A DNA stretch of 51,634 nt, from the NCBI GenBank assembly GCA_020850995.1, contig JADZDP010000134.1, positions 1-51,634 on the forward strand. Reading direction: 5' to 3'. Positions 37,245-45,685 of the stretch are shown here, piece after piece. Source of the stretch: Deltaproteobacteria bacterium. GTDB lineage: Bacteria > Myxococcota > UBA727 > VGSZ01. Below the pieces are notes generated by a model that worked only from the letters and a program-made list of their open reading frames with translations, searched no databases and was not told the origin of the DNA. The translations under genes were made by a program, and so were the position numbers. Within the stretch, counting starts at the first letter, position 1; each line of letters starts with the position of its first letter.

Positions 37245-37343
37245 CTACGCGGGCTGCTTCAGCGCCTGCATCAGGCCGATGGGAATGCTGTCGGGATCGA
37301 GGAACATGGCGAACCAGCCGATGCCCGGTTCGCCGCGCGGCGA
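37245..37343 (-). pseudogene. VOC/glyoxalase domain C-terminal fragment
   Basis: Directly after and in frame with the stop of the epimerase fragment, the minus strand reads SPRGEPGIGWFAMFLDPDSI and PIGLMQALKQPA before a TAG. The GWFAMFLDPDxxPIGLMQ pattern is the usual C-terminus of vicinal-oxygen-chelate (glyoxalase-type) proteins. No start or N-terminal part is present. It is a rearrangement scar. Confidence 0.55.
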
Positions 37344-37844
37344 CTACTGCCGCGCTCGGCCCGCGAGCGACAGCAGCTCCTGCGCCGCGCTCGACACATC
37401 GCCAGCCCCATAGAGCGCCGAGCCTGCGACCATCACGTTGGCCCCCGCCTTGGCCGCCCTGCCCACGGTGGAAGCGTCGATGCCACCGTCCACCTCGATG
37501 TCGAGCTCGGGGCGCAGCTTGCGCAACGTCGCCACCTTCTCGAGCGTCTCGGGGATGAGCTGCTGGCCGCCGAAGCCCGCCTCCACCGTCATCACCAGCA
37601 GCTGGTCGACGCGATCGAGGTACGGCAACACGGCGGACAGCTGCGTCTTCGCGTTGACGACGAGACCGAAGCGCGCACCGAGACCCCGCGCGCGCGCCTC
37701 GAGCTCCGCGACGCTGGCCTTGCCGTCGACCGTTGTTCCGTGACCAATGGTCTCCACGTGCACCAGGTACATCTCTGCCCGCGTGCCGATGGTGTTCATG
37801 GCAGCCAGCGGGTCCTCCACCATTACCACGCCGGTGGCGCGCAC
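37344..37844 (-). CDS. rpe: Ribulose-phosphate 3-epimerase, N-terminally truncated
   Basis: 166 residues from GTG 37844, against about 220 for normal Rpe. Present are the middle and C-terminal parts of the TIM barrel: AEMYLVHVETIGHG, VLPYLDRVDQLLVMTVEAGF, GGQQLIPETLEKV, and IEVDGGID, whose Asp is one metal ligand and catalytic acid. Missing are the first two strands with the conserved Ser, the His and the Asp of HVDVMDG and the following His, so the active site cannot be complete. The start follows an AGGAAG-like site and lies seven bases after the phosphoketolase stop, so it is translationally coupled to it. Xylulose 5-phosphate, the product of Rpe, is the substrate of phosphoketolase. Confidence 0.8.
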   Translation of the reverse strand: MRATGVVMVEDPLAAMNTIGTRAEMYLVHVETIGHGTTVDGKASVAELEARARGLGARFGLVVNAKTQLSAVLPYLDRVDQLLVMTVEAGFGGQQLIPETLEKVATLRKLRPELDIEVDGGIDASTVGRAAKAGANVMVAGSALYGAGDVSSAAQELLSLAGRARQ

Positions 37845-37851
37845 CTTCCTC

Positions 37852-40800
37852 TCAGCTCCCCGACGGCGCCAGCACGTCTTGACCCGCGGCGGGCCACGCG
37901 CCGTTCTTGATGGACGCCGGGTCGTCGCCCGCGCCGCGCTGCATGCGCGCGTCGTGGTGCTGCAGCTCGGACGCGCAGAACGCGAGGACCTCGTCGTGCG
38001 TGGCCTGGTCGATGGTGCCCGCGCGCAGCGCCTGTACCGCGACGTCGGCGACCAGGGTGAAGCGATCGCACTGGTTCTGCACCATCATGTCGAAGCGCGT
38101 GGTGGTGCTGCCCTCGTTGATATAGCCGTGGTTCGACACCACGCGGTCGCGGCCCTGCCACAGCCCGTCCATGGTGCGCTTGAACCCGCCGAAGCTCATC
38201 ACCACCGGCGCACCCTTGGGGAAGAGCTTGTCGAAGCTGGCGTCGTCAAAGACCGTGTCGTCCTTCTTCTGCGGCACATTGCGCCCGGAGGCGCGCAGTG
38301 CGGCCATGGCGAAGTTGCCCTCGCCCTCGGGCGCCCGGAGCTTGAAGGGCTCGGCCACGTTCACCACCTGCACGGCGATGCCCTTCTTGCCCTGCCCCTC
38401 GAGCTTGGCATTGAAGGCCTTGAGGATCTGCGAGGCCGCCAGCACCTCGTCGGTGTGGTAGCCACCGCATGCCGCGAGCACCACGTCGGGCTTCTCGCCC
38501 TTCTTCACGGTTGATGCGAAGTCGAACACCAAGGCACCCGTCTCGCCGAGCTCCTTCGCTTCGTCCTTCGTCAGGAACTGCTTGCGCGGCTGCTTGTCGA
38601 TGACGAGGGCCACCACCTTGTCGGTGCCGCGCAGCGCGCGATCGCTCAGGTAGACGGCGCTGCCCGACTCCGCAGGGAAGAACACCTGCACGTGCTGGCG
38701 CGGATCTGCGGCCAGATCGTCGACGAGGCCGGGGTTCTGGTGCGAGAAGCCGTTGTGGTCCTGCGCGAAGGCCAGCGACGACTGGTGCAGCACCAGGTTC
38801 GGCACCGGCGGGCGGAAATCACCCTGGTGTCCGAGCGTCTGTGCGCGCGCGTTGGCCTCGACGGATTGCTTCCTGAACTTGATGAACTGCCGGATGAGCG
38901 AGGCCGACACCTGGTGGAAGGCCTCGTAGTTCGTGATGAAGGCCTGCTTGCCGCTGTTGACCACGCCCTGGGCCATGGAGGTCAGGTACTGCTCGGAGAG
39001 GATGTCGATGGCGTCGCCAAGCGGCCCCGTGGACGTGGGGTGGTGCTCGCCCTTGGGCGTGTTGAGGCGGCGGCCGAGGCTCGTCACCGTGCCCTTGAGC
39101 TTGTTCGACTCCGCCGTGTCGGCGCCGAAGAAGAAGGCGTCGCCGCGGTTCTCGCCGAAGTACTTCTGCAGGTACTTGTCGACGAGGTCGTTGCTGCCGC
39201 GCACCTCGGTGCCGCGCTCACCAAGCTCGGGCACGAAGGCGCCCGGGTCGCTGAAGTCGAGCTTGGCGTCGGTTTTGCCGAGGGCCAAGGGCGCCTCACC
39301 CAGGCGCATGCCGGCGTCGGGCAGCACCAGCTCGGCGGCCGCGCCGAGCGCAGTACCCTTGGTGGGAACGAGGCCCTTCACGCCGACGTCACGGGTGAGA
39401 TCGTCGAGCCAGCGCTGCAAGTACTCGCGCGTCTTCGGATCGTCGGCCACCAGCGCTTGCGGCGAGAGGATGATCTGGTGGCTCGGCGGCGCGCCCTTGG
39501 TGGGCTTGCCGTCGATGTACGCCGGCGCATGCCCACCGCCCTTGGCCTCGCGGTAGACGATGAAGGGCGTGCGCGTCAGGCGGAAGCGATCGAGGGTCTC
39601 TTGGTGCTTCTCGCCCGCGCGCTCCTTCCGCTTCTGCGCCACCTCGTCACCGGGCCGCTCGTTGGCCGCCTTGGTGGCATCGGCCAGCTCTCGAGCGCTG
39701 TCCTCGAGCTCGAGGGCGAGCGCCTTCTTGTTGGCGAGGTTGACGATGCTGCGCTGGATGGTCTTCTGCATCTCGGCGTTGGTGAGCTGCGCGCTCTGAT
39801 CGCGCAGCTCGCGCACCTCGCGGCGCAGCTTGTCGATGTCGCCGTCGAGGTTCTTCGCGCCGCCGACCTTCTGCTCGAGCAGGCCCTCGAGCTCACGAGC
39901 CTTGGCGTTGGCTTGCTTCATCTGCGGCGTGTCTTCCGCGTCGATGATGCGCGGGTGGTAGCCGAGGCCCCACAGGTACGAGCGCAGCTCGTCGTTGCTA
40001 CGGGACGAGATGATGGACGTGCCCGAGATGCCGAGCCCGTTGGCGTGCACCACGGGCAAGACCAGGCCCTTCCTGAAGTCGTAGACCGCGTTGTGGTTCT
40101 CGATGGCGGCCTGCAAGGGGCCCACCTCGGCCTCTTTGTCGCCGATCTGGGCCAGGATGAACGCGTCGGCGTTGGCGAGGCCTGCGCCAGCGGCGATGCC
40201 CAGGGAGTAGCCGAGCTCCCCGCCCTCGCTCACCGTGGGCACGCCCGGGTTCACGTGGGAGGGCAGCGGCGAGTGCGGACGGCAGAAGTCGGCGATGAGG
40301 TTCTGCAGGCCCTGCGCGTTCTGTGGGTAGCGCTCGGGGTAGATCTTGCCGAGCACGCCCTCGAAGAAGAGCAGCGCGAAGTTGGCCGCGGCGCCGTGGC
40401 CCGGGCCCGTGACGACGTGCGCTTGGTCGATGCCGGCCTGCTTGAGCACCTTTTCGACGCGCGGATCGCCGAGCGCCGCCGAGGCGTTGGCGTAGGTGCG
40501 CGAGATGGCCGTCGTGGCGCCGATGTGGCCGACGATCTTCTCTGCCACGTCGGCCGGCTTGACGCCGCTCCCCTCGGGCACGGCCTTCAGGTAGGTCATG
40601 GCCACAGCGAGGGCGTTGGCGGCGTTCTCGTAGGTGCCGAGCGCCTTCACCAGCTTGGCGAACTCCGGGTCCTGCGCCAGGGCCTCGCGGGCCTCCTTGC
40701 GCTCGGCCTTCTCGAGCTTGTCGAAGGCGTCGGCCAGAGCAACCTGGGCCTGCTCGACGTGCTTCTGCGCGACGGCGGCGCCCGCGTTGCCTCCCACCGG

Positions 40801-40869
40801 CGCTTTCTGGTCGAGCTCTTTGCCCTTGGTGACGCCCCGGCCTTGGCCGGGCAGCTTGGTGATCGGCAT
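37852..40869 (-). CDS. Divergent phosphoketolase with N-terminal extension and coiled-coil insertion
   Basis: 1005 residues from ATG 40869, with an AGGAG ribosome binding site; bacterial phosphoketolases are about 790-830. Family motifs: VTGPGHG (153-159), FEGVLGKIYPE, EGGELGYSLG (215-224), the TPP-binding region IGDKEAEVGPL (242-252, GDG changed to GDK), LPVVHANGLGISG, and near the end DHNGFSHQNPGL, VVALVIDKQPRKQFL and NEGSTTTRFDMMVQN. Extra parts are about 110 residues at the N-terminus and a charged coiled coil at about 311-425 inserted after the TPP domain. Phosphoketolase cleaves xylulose 5-phosphate or fructose 6-phosphate with phosphate to acetyl phosphate. The changes in the cofactor motif leave activity open. 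Upstream of the truncated rpe. Confidence 0.82.
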   Translation of the reverse strand: MPITKLPGQGRGVTKGKELDQKAPVGGNAGAAVAQKHVEQAQVALADAFDKLEKAERKEAREALAQDPEFAKLVKALGTYENAANALAVAMTYLKAVPEGSGVKPADVAEKIVGHIGATTAISRTYANASAALGDPRVEKVLKQAGIDQAHVVTGPGHGAAANFALLFFEGVLGKIYPERYPQNAQGLQNLIADFCRPHSPLPSHVNPGVPTVSEGGELGYSLGIAAGAGLANADAFILAQIGDKEAEVGPLQAAIENHNAVYDFRKGLVLPVVHANGLGISGTSIISSRSNDELRSYLWGLGYHPRIIDAEDTPQMKQANAKARELEGLLEQKVGGAKNLDGDIDKLRREVRELRDQSAQLTNAEMQKTIQRSIVNLANKKALALELEDSARELADATKAANERPGDEVAQKRKERAGEKHQETLDRFRLTRTPFIVYREAKGGGHAPAYIDGKPTKGAPPSHQIILSPQALVADDPKTREYLQRWLDDLTRDVGVKGLVPTKGTALGAAAELVLPDAGMRLGEAPLALGKTDAKLDFSDPGAFVPELGERGTEVRGSNDLVDKYLQKYFGENRGDAFFFGADTAESNKLKGTVTSLGRRLNTPKGEHHPTSTGPLGDAIDILSEQYLTSMAQGVVNSGKQAFITNYEAFHQVSASLIRQFIKFRKQSVEANARAQTLGHQGDFRPPVPNLVLHQSSLAFAQDHNGFSHQNPGLVDDLAADPRQHVQVFFPAESGSAVYLSDRALRGTDKVVALVIDKQPRKQFLTKDEAKELGETGALVFDFASTVKKGEKPDVVLAACGGYHTDEVLAASQILKAFNAKLEGQGKKGIAVQVVNVAEPFKLRAPEGEGNFAMAALRASGRNVPQKKDDTVFDDASFDKLFPKGAPVVMSFGGFKRTMDGLWQGRDRVVSNHGYINEGSTTTRFDMMVQNQCDRFTLVADVAVQALRAGTIDQATHDEVLAFCASELQHHDARMQRGAGDDPASIKNGAWPAAGQDVLAPSGS

Positions 40870-40951
40870 CGTGGGACTCCTGCGCAGGTCGCCGCAAGGA
40901 AGTAGCGCGTCGACGGGGCCTTTGGCGAGGTGCCGGTCGCCGGCCGGGCGC

Positions 40952-41416
40952 TCAGACGACGGGCTCGCAGCGGACCTCGCTCTTGAGGGAATTCGCCAGG
41001 AAGCACCGCTCGTGCGCCGCGTGGTGCAGCTCGTGGATGTCCGCGATCGAGGGGCGCCGCTCGCCGCCGAACTCGACCTGTGGGCGCAAGGTCACGGTGG
41101 TGATGGCGAGCCGGCCGCTGCCGTCCTTGCCGAGCACGCCCTCCGCCTGGTCGCGGTACTGCTCGACGACGAAGCCGCGCTCGCAGGCCAGGGAGAGGAA
41201 CCACAAGAGGTGGCAGCTCGAGATCGAGGCCACGAAGGCCTCTTCGGGATCCACGCCCGCGGGGTCGGACCACGGCGCCTTCACCAGCGCGGGCGACGCA
41301 GACGCCGCCACCTCGGCGCCGCCGTCGAACGACCAGCGGTGCGAGCGGCTGTACTGCGCGCCGGTGAAGGCCGCGCCCTCGCGCTGCCAGGCGATGGTTG
41401 CCACATGGGTCGACAT
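40952..41416 (-). CDS. OsmC-family peroxiredoxin-like protein
   Basis: 154 residues from ATG 41416 with a GGAGGA ribosome binding site. The two catalytic Cys of the OsmC/Ohr fold are in ISSCHLLWFLSLA (near 75) and HERCFLANSLKSEV (near 140). The Glu of VDPEEAFVASISSC precedes the first Cys as in the family. Members reduce organic hydroperoxides with lipoyl or thiol donors. It lies upstream of the phosphoketolase on the same strand with an 82-base gap, possibly one transcript. Cytoplasmic, no leader. Confidence 0.88.
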   Translation of the reverse strand: MSTHVATIAWQREGAAFTGAQYSRSHRWSFDGGAEVAASASPALVKAPWSDPAGVDPEEAFVASISSCHLLWFLSLACERGFVVEQYRDQAEGVLGKDGSGRLAITTVTLRPQVEFGGERRPSIADIHELHHAAHERCFLANSLKSEVRCEPVV

Positions 41417-41721
41417 GGGTCCTCCGGGGAACGGCAAGCTGCCATACCCGCACGGCGTGATCGCTCCTGAGCGCGCAGATGTCCACCGGCGACCGGCGCA
41501 GGCCCTCGGCAGCTCGGGCGAGCGCGTCCTCGTGCTGGCGCACCCACCCCGCCCACCGCCGCGGAGCATGCGCGAATGCGGCAGATCCAGGTGCGCACCG
41601 CGCACCCGCGTCGCACATCACATGCTCGCCGGCGGATCCGTGGCCCGGCACCTCCGTAGCGGCGCTGTGCGTCACTCCAACGTGGACTCGCAGCGACGCC
41701 ACGCCGTCGATGGAGCCCACC
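41417..41721. other. Divergent intergenic region, 305 bp
   Basis: No gene is visible between the divergent OsmC and PhnB-like genes. It presumably contains both promoters. No repeat or clear operator stands out. Confidence 0.4.
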
Positions 41722-42678
41722 ATGTACGAGCAACGCCTCATCCCCTGCATCTGGCTCGAGGACCAAGCGGAGCGCGCCGCCGCCGACTACGCGCGCGCCT
41801 TTCCCGGGACCCGCGTGGTGGCCACCTCGCGCTACCCGGAGGGCTCCACATCGCCCGGTGGCCGCCCGCCGGGCAGCGTGCTCACCGTCGAGATCGAGCT
41901 GTGGGGGCAGCGCTTCACGCTCTTGAACGGCGGCCCCATGTTCAAGGCCAACCCCACCATCTCCTTCTTCGTCCACGTCGACAGCGCGGCCGAGGCAGAT
42001 GGTGTGTATGGAGCGCTCCTGGACGGCGGCGAGGAGCTCATGCCCATCGATCGCTACCCGTGGAGCGAGCGCTACGGCTGGGTGCAAGACAAGTACGGCG
42101 TCAGTTGGCAGGTGATGACGGGGCGCCGGCCGCCCTCGGGCGCCTCCATCGTGCCGTGCTTGATGTTCGCCGGCAAACAGCACGGCCGCGCCACCGAGGC
42201 ATTGCGCCAGTATGCGAGCATCTTCCCCGGCGGCAAGGTCGAGCTCCTCGAGCACTACGCGGCGGGAGAGGGGCCCGAGGACAAGGTCAAGCACGGCCGC
42301 GCCTCGCTCGACGGGCAGACCCTGGTGGCCATGGACAGCCATGGGGACCACCGCTTCAGCTTCAGCGAGGGCGTCTCCTTGCAGGTGACCTGCGAGGGGC
42401 AAGCGGAGGTCGACCGCTTCTGGGACGCGCTCAAGGACGGCGGCGACGAGGGGCCCTGCGGCTGGCTCAAGGACCGCTACGGCGTGTCCTGGCAGGTCAC
42501 TCCTCGTGGCTTCGCCGAGTGGATGACCAGCAAGGACGCCGCCGCTCGCGAGCGGGCCTTCGCCGCCATGATGACCATGCGGAAGCTCGACGTGGCTGCG
42601 CTCGATCGCGCCTTTCGCGGCGAGGCCCCGTCGCCCCCCGTGCCTGCGCGCGGCCCCACGCCGGCTGGCGCGCGCTGA
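41722..42678 (+). CDS. Two-domain PhnB-like VOC superfamily protein
   Basis: 318 residues from ATG 41722; an upstream in-frame extension lacks a ribosome binding site, while GGAG lies before 41722. Two tandem PhnB/3-demethylubiquinone-type modules are visible. The first (about 1-135) has CIWLEDQAERAAADYARAFP, then GQRFTLLNGGP and YGWVQDKYGVSWQV. The second (about 140-270) has CLMFAGKQHGRATEALRQYA, then LQVTCEGQAEVDRFWDAL and GWLKDRYGVSWQVTP. The C-terminal tail is Pro-rich. Members bind small molecules or metals; the substrate is unknown. It converges with the erythromycin-esterase gene. Confidence 0.85.
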   Translation: MYEQRLIPCIWLEDQAERAAADYARAFPGTRVVATSRYPEGSTSPGGRPPGSVLTVEIELWGQRFTLLNGGPMFKANPTISFFVHVDSAAEADGVYGALLDGGEELMPIDRYPWSERYGWVQDKYGVSWQVMTGRRPPSGASIVPCLMFAGKQHGRATEALRQYASIFPGGKVELLEHYAAGEGPEDKVKHGRASLDGQTLVAMDSHGDHRFSFSEGVSLQVTCEGQAEVDRFWDALKDGGDEGPCGWLKDRYGVSWQVTPRGFAEWMTSKDAAARERAFAAMMTMRKLDVAALDRAFRGEAPSPPVPARGPTPAGAR

Positions 42679-42745
42679 GCGCTGGTCAGGGCCCAACGAG
42701 CCCGGCGTCGAACGACACGGCGCGACCGCCCCGGGCAATCGTCGT

Positions 42746-43981
42746 TCAATCGCAGCGTGTGCCCTGCGGGTAGGTCTGCGAGCGAACGGAGTCGACGAAC
42801 CAGAGCGCGTCGAACGCCGCCAGCGGCTCACCGGTCGCCGTGATCGCTTCGCCCTCGGGCCCGTCCTCGCGGAACATCGTCGAGAAACGCATGCGCTCGC
42901 CGGTCGGAAGGGCGGTGACGAGCACGCGCTTCTTGCCCATGGCGCGCAGACGATCTTCGAGCGAGCCCGCGGGCTCGGAGAAGGACAGTGGGCCCTTCTG
43001 TCCGGAGAAGCACGTCGCGACCTCGTGCGCGATGAGACCGATCGCGAGGTACTTGTCGCCCAGCTCGCGCTTCAAGCGGTTGCCGAGCATCGTTCGTCCG
43101 CGCAGCGCGGTCTCCGAGAACGAGACCTCGTCCATCGACGTGGCGATGTGCCAGTTGTGCGCCCAGATGACCGTCTTCGGGTTGCCCAGCATCGCGCGGA
43201 TGGCGCGCACGCTGTCGGCCAGGCCGGCGTCGCGCTGCTCGTCGCCGCTGCGGGGATCGGCGCCGGCCCCCTTCGCGAGCATGCCGGTCCACGCCTTCAA
43301 GGTGGTGATCGCGAGGTACAGCTCCGGATCGGTGACGCCGGCACGGGCGCGCCCGAAGGCCTCGCTGCAATCCCAGAGCGCCACGGCCGAGCTCTTCACC
43401 TGCTCCAGCGCGCCGGCCCACGCCGCGCGCTCGAACGCGTCCTCCTCGTCGTCGGTCGCGGGGATCTTGCAGGTGTCGACAGCCTCGAGCGCCAGGTCCA
43501 CGTTCACCGAGCTCCCCGCGCGCTCCTCGAGCACGCGGCGCGCGAGGTGCGCCTCGCGGATGTCGTAGCCCATGAACACCACGCGCTGCCCGCCGCGCTT
43601 GGCGACCGCGGCGTTGTGGCGACGCGTCCATTCGAGGAAGTACGCGATCTCCGTGCTCTGCCACACACGGTAGAAGGTCGGCCACGCGGCGGCCCACTCG
43701 CGTGGGCTTTGGGCATCGACGTACCGGGTCGCGGGCATCGCGCGGAGCCGCGGCGTCTCCAAGAGCACGAGCGTGAAGCCCGCCTCTTCAATCAAGCGGC
43801 GCGTGAGCGCGTTGCGCTCGGCGGCATAGCCGCTGGTCGCGTGCACGCTCTCGCCGAGCCCCACGATGTCGGCCTCGGCCGCGATCTCCATGAACATGTC
43901 GCTGGCGTCGTCGGTGGTCGCTGCGGTCGCGGTGTTCGTGGCCAGCGCGGCGAGCGCGAGGGAGATAGCAGCGGCGCTCAT
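42746..43981 (-). CDS. Erythromycin esterase family protein, exported
   Basis: 411 residues from ATG 43981 with a signal peptide (AISLALAALATNTATAA). The catalytic-site motifs of the EreA/EreB superfamily are present: GLGESVHATSGY (Glu and His), LVLLET (Glu), and VIWAHNWHIA (His). Length fits the family. Known members hydrolyse macrolide lactones or act on other esters and succinoglycan-type substrates; the signal peptide differs from cytoplasmic resistance esterases, so a role in own-metabolite or envelope chemistry is as likely as resistance. It follows a lipoprotein gene on the same strand but behind a strong terminator hairpin. Confidence 0.85.
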   Translation of the reverse strand: MSAAAISLALAALATNTATAATTDDASDMFMEIAAEADIVGLGESVHATSGYAAERNALTRRLIEEAGFTLVLLETPRLRAMPATRYVDAQSPREWAAAWPTFYRVWQSTEIAYFLEWTRRHNAAVAKRGGQRVVFMGYDIREAHLARRVLEERAGSSVNVDLALEAVDTCKIPATDDEEDAFERAAWAGALEQVKSSAVALWDCSEAFGRARAGVTDPELYLAITTLKAWTGMLAKGAGADPRSGDEQRDAGLADSVRAIRAMLGNPKTVIWAHNWHIATSMDEVSFSETALRGRTMLGNRLKRELGDKYLAIGLIAHEVATCFSGQKGPLSFSEPAGSLEDRLRAMGKKRVLVTALPTGERMRFSTMFREDGPEGEAITATGEPLAAFDALWFVDSVRSQTYPQGTRCD

Positions 43982-44084
43982 CGCGGCCCCCAGAGGTGCG
44001 CCACACTATGTCTGCGCCCGTCCCTCGGAAGCAAGCCGCCGCCTCGAGGTCCTTGGACAACGTGGCGGTCCTCGAGCGCCCGTG

Positions 44085-44118
44085 TCGCGGGGACGCGCCG
44101 GCGCGCGCGTCCCCGCGA
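44085..44118 (-). terminator. Strong stem-loop after the 44129-45568 lipoprotein gene
   Basis: TCGCGGGGACGCG (44085-44097) pairs perfectly with CGCGTCCCCGCGA (44106-44118) around an eight-base loop. It begins ten bases past the minus-strand stop at 44129. The length and position fit a rho-independent-like terminator, although the T-run is absent. Confidence 0.75.
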
Positions 44119-44128
44119 TGAACCTGCG

Positions 44129-45568
44129 TCAGGGGCCCACCAACTCCGCGTCGAACGCCATGGCGCGAGACGCGCCCGACGACGTGAACTCGAGGGTGCC
44201 GGCGAGGCGTCCGCCCGCGATGGACGCGGTCAGCGTGCCGCCCTCGACGTCGATGGCCTCCGAGCAGGTGGCGAGGCCGAGCATGGCCGCCGGCCAGGCG
44301 CGACCCTCGTAGTCGACGGTGGTGAACGCGTAGGGCGACGACACCGCGAGGTCGACGCTCTCGGCCAAGAGCAGGCCGAACATGCCGTTGCCGCCGTCGG
44401 TGAGCGTGAGCACGCGATCGTAGCCCGCGGGCAGCTCGCCGGGGCCGAAGCCGCCGTCGACGTACGCCGTGGTGGGCGCGAAGTCGCTCGCCAAGGTGTC
44501 GATGCCGCTGCAGTCTTCCTCGCCCTCGCCTTCGCCCTCCGACGGGTAGTCGTCGGCCGGCAGCACGTAGCCCTCGCCGCTCACGCTGAGCGAGCCCGCC
44601 ACGCTGCCGCCCTCGACGAGCGAGGCCGCGCTGATGGCGAGGGTGCCCTCGGTGAACGCCACCTGCGTGCCATCCTCGAGGAGCAGCCACGCGCCCGTGC
44701 TGAAGCCATCGAAGGAGAGCGCGGCGCCGGGCAGCAGATCGGCGGTGTCGGCCAGCGCCACCACGATGGTGCTCGGATCGGCGCTCGACGCGAGCACGAT
44801 GGCGGTCGACAGCTCGTCGAGCGGCATGGACGAGGCCTGATCGGCCGTGAAGGTGCCGAAGCCCTCCACCTCGAGGGTGAACGCGGCCGCGCCCGCCGCC
44901 TCGCCGCGCTCGGACCACGCGGCGTCGAAGCTGCCGCTGCCCGCCGCAGCGGCTTGGTCGAGCTCGCTGCCGTCCTCGGTGAAGGGGAAGAGGTTCTGCG
45001 GCCACTCCTCGAGCGTGACCTCCACGAGGCCACCCGAGAGCTCGGCCACCAGGCGGCCGCCGCTGGCGAGCGACGCGCTCGTGACGTGCAGCGTGCCCCC
45101 GTCGGTGAGGTAGCCGGAGCCGGTCTCCTCGTCGACGACCAGCGCGGCGGCGCTCTCGTTGTCGAGCGCCAACTCGGCGCCGTCGACGAGGTCGGCGGCA
45201 TGCGCGGCCACCACCACGTAGCGCCACGGCAGGTCCGGATCGAAGAGCACGGCGTACGCGAGATCGGAGCCCTCGATGGCGTCGACGACGGTGGCGCTGG
45301 CCACGTCGCGCGCGCTGTCGTCGAAGGCAACGTGGGCGCTGCCGTAGGCTTCCAGGGCATCGTCGACGCCGACCACCGGGGCGTCGAAGCTCGCGCTCAG
45401 GTCGCCGGCCGGCGTGCCCACGTCACCGTCGTCGGTGAGGGCGAAGCCGAGCGTGGTGAGGAGGCCGGCGCGCGCGTCGATGCGCGGGCCGCGCTCGGCG
45501 CGGACGCAGCCGATGCTCACGGCGAGAAGACAGGGGACGGCCAAGACGAGGGGCGCTCGTGTGTGCAT
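44129..45568 (-). CDS. Lipoprotein with short GE linker
   Basis: 479 residues from ATG 45568, with a GGAGG ribosome binding site. The leader APLVLAVPCLLAVSIGC ends in a lipobox. The mature part is acidic and beta-rich with repeated strand patterns (GGTLHVTSASLASGGRLVAE and EGTLAISAASLVEGGSVAGS), suggesting three or four related domains. A short SEGEGEGEEDC linker lies near residue 345 and separates the last domain. That domain closes with a similar GGTLTASIAGGRLAGTLEF strand pair. No family recognised; surface-exposed lipoprotein likely. Confidence 0.75.
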   Translation of the reverse strand: MHTRAPLVLAVPCLLAVSIGCVRAERGPRIDARAGLLTTLGFALTDDGDVGTPAGDLSASFDAPVVGVDDALEAYGSAHVAFDDSARDVASATVVDAIEGSDLAYAVLFDPDLPWRYVVVAAHAADLVDGAELALDNESAAALVVDEETGSGYLTDGGTLHVTSASLASGGRLVAELSGGLVEVTLEEWPQNLFPFTEDGSELDQAAAAGSGSFDAAWSERGEAAGAAAFTLEVEGFGTFTADQASSMPLDELSTAIVLASSADPSTIVVALADTADLLPGAALSFDGFSTGAWLLLEDGTQVAFTEGTLAISAASLVEGGSVAGSLSVSGEGYVLPADDYPSEGEGEGEEDCSGIDTLASDFAPTTAYVDGGFGPGELPAGYDRVLTLTDGGNGMFGLLLAESVDLAVSSPYAFTTVDYEGRAWPAAMLGLATCSEAIDVEGGTLTASIAGGRLAGTLEFTSSGASRAMAFDAELVGP

Positions 45569-45685
45569 GAATCCTCCGGATACGGGGGGGTGACGGTCTT
45601 GGCGCGTTGGTCGCGGGGCGCGCGCCGAGCGTTCAGTGCGCGCGCGTTTGTCAGGTGCTGCCTGTCAGCAGCGGTCCGCAGAAAT

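Noticed and set aside
38692..40905. Plus-strand frame of 737 residues
   Set aside because: Antisense to the phosphoketolase homologue and without recognisable domains.
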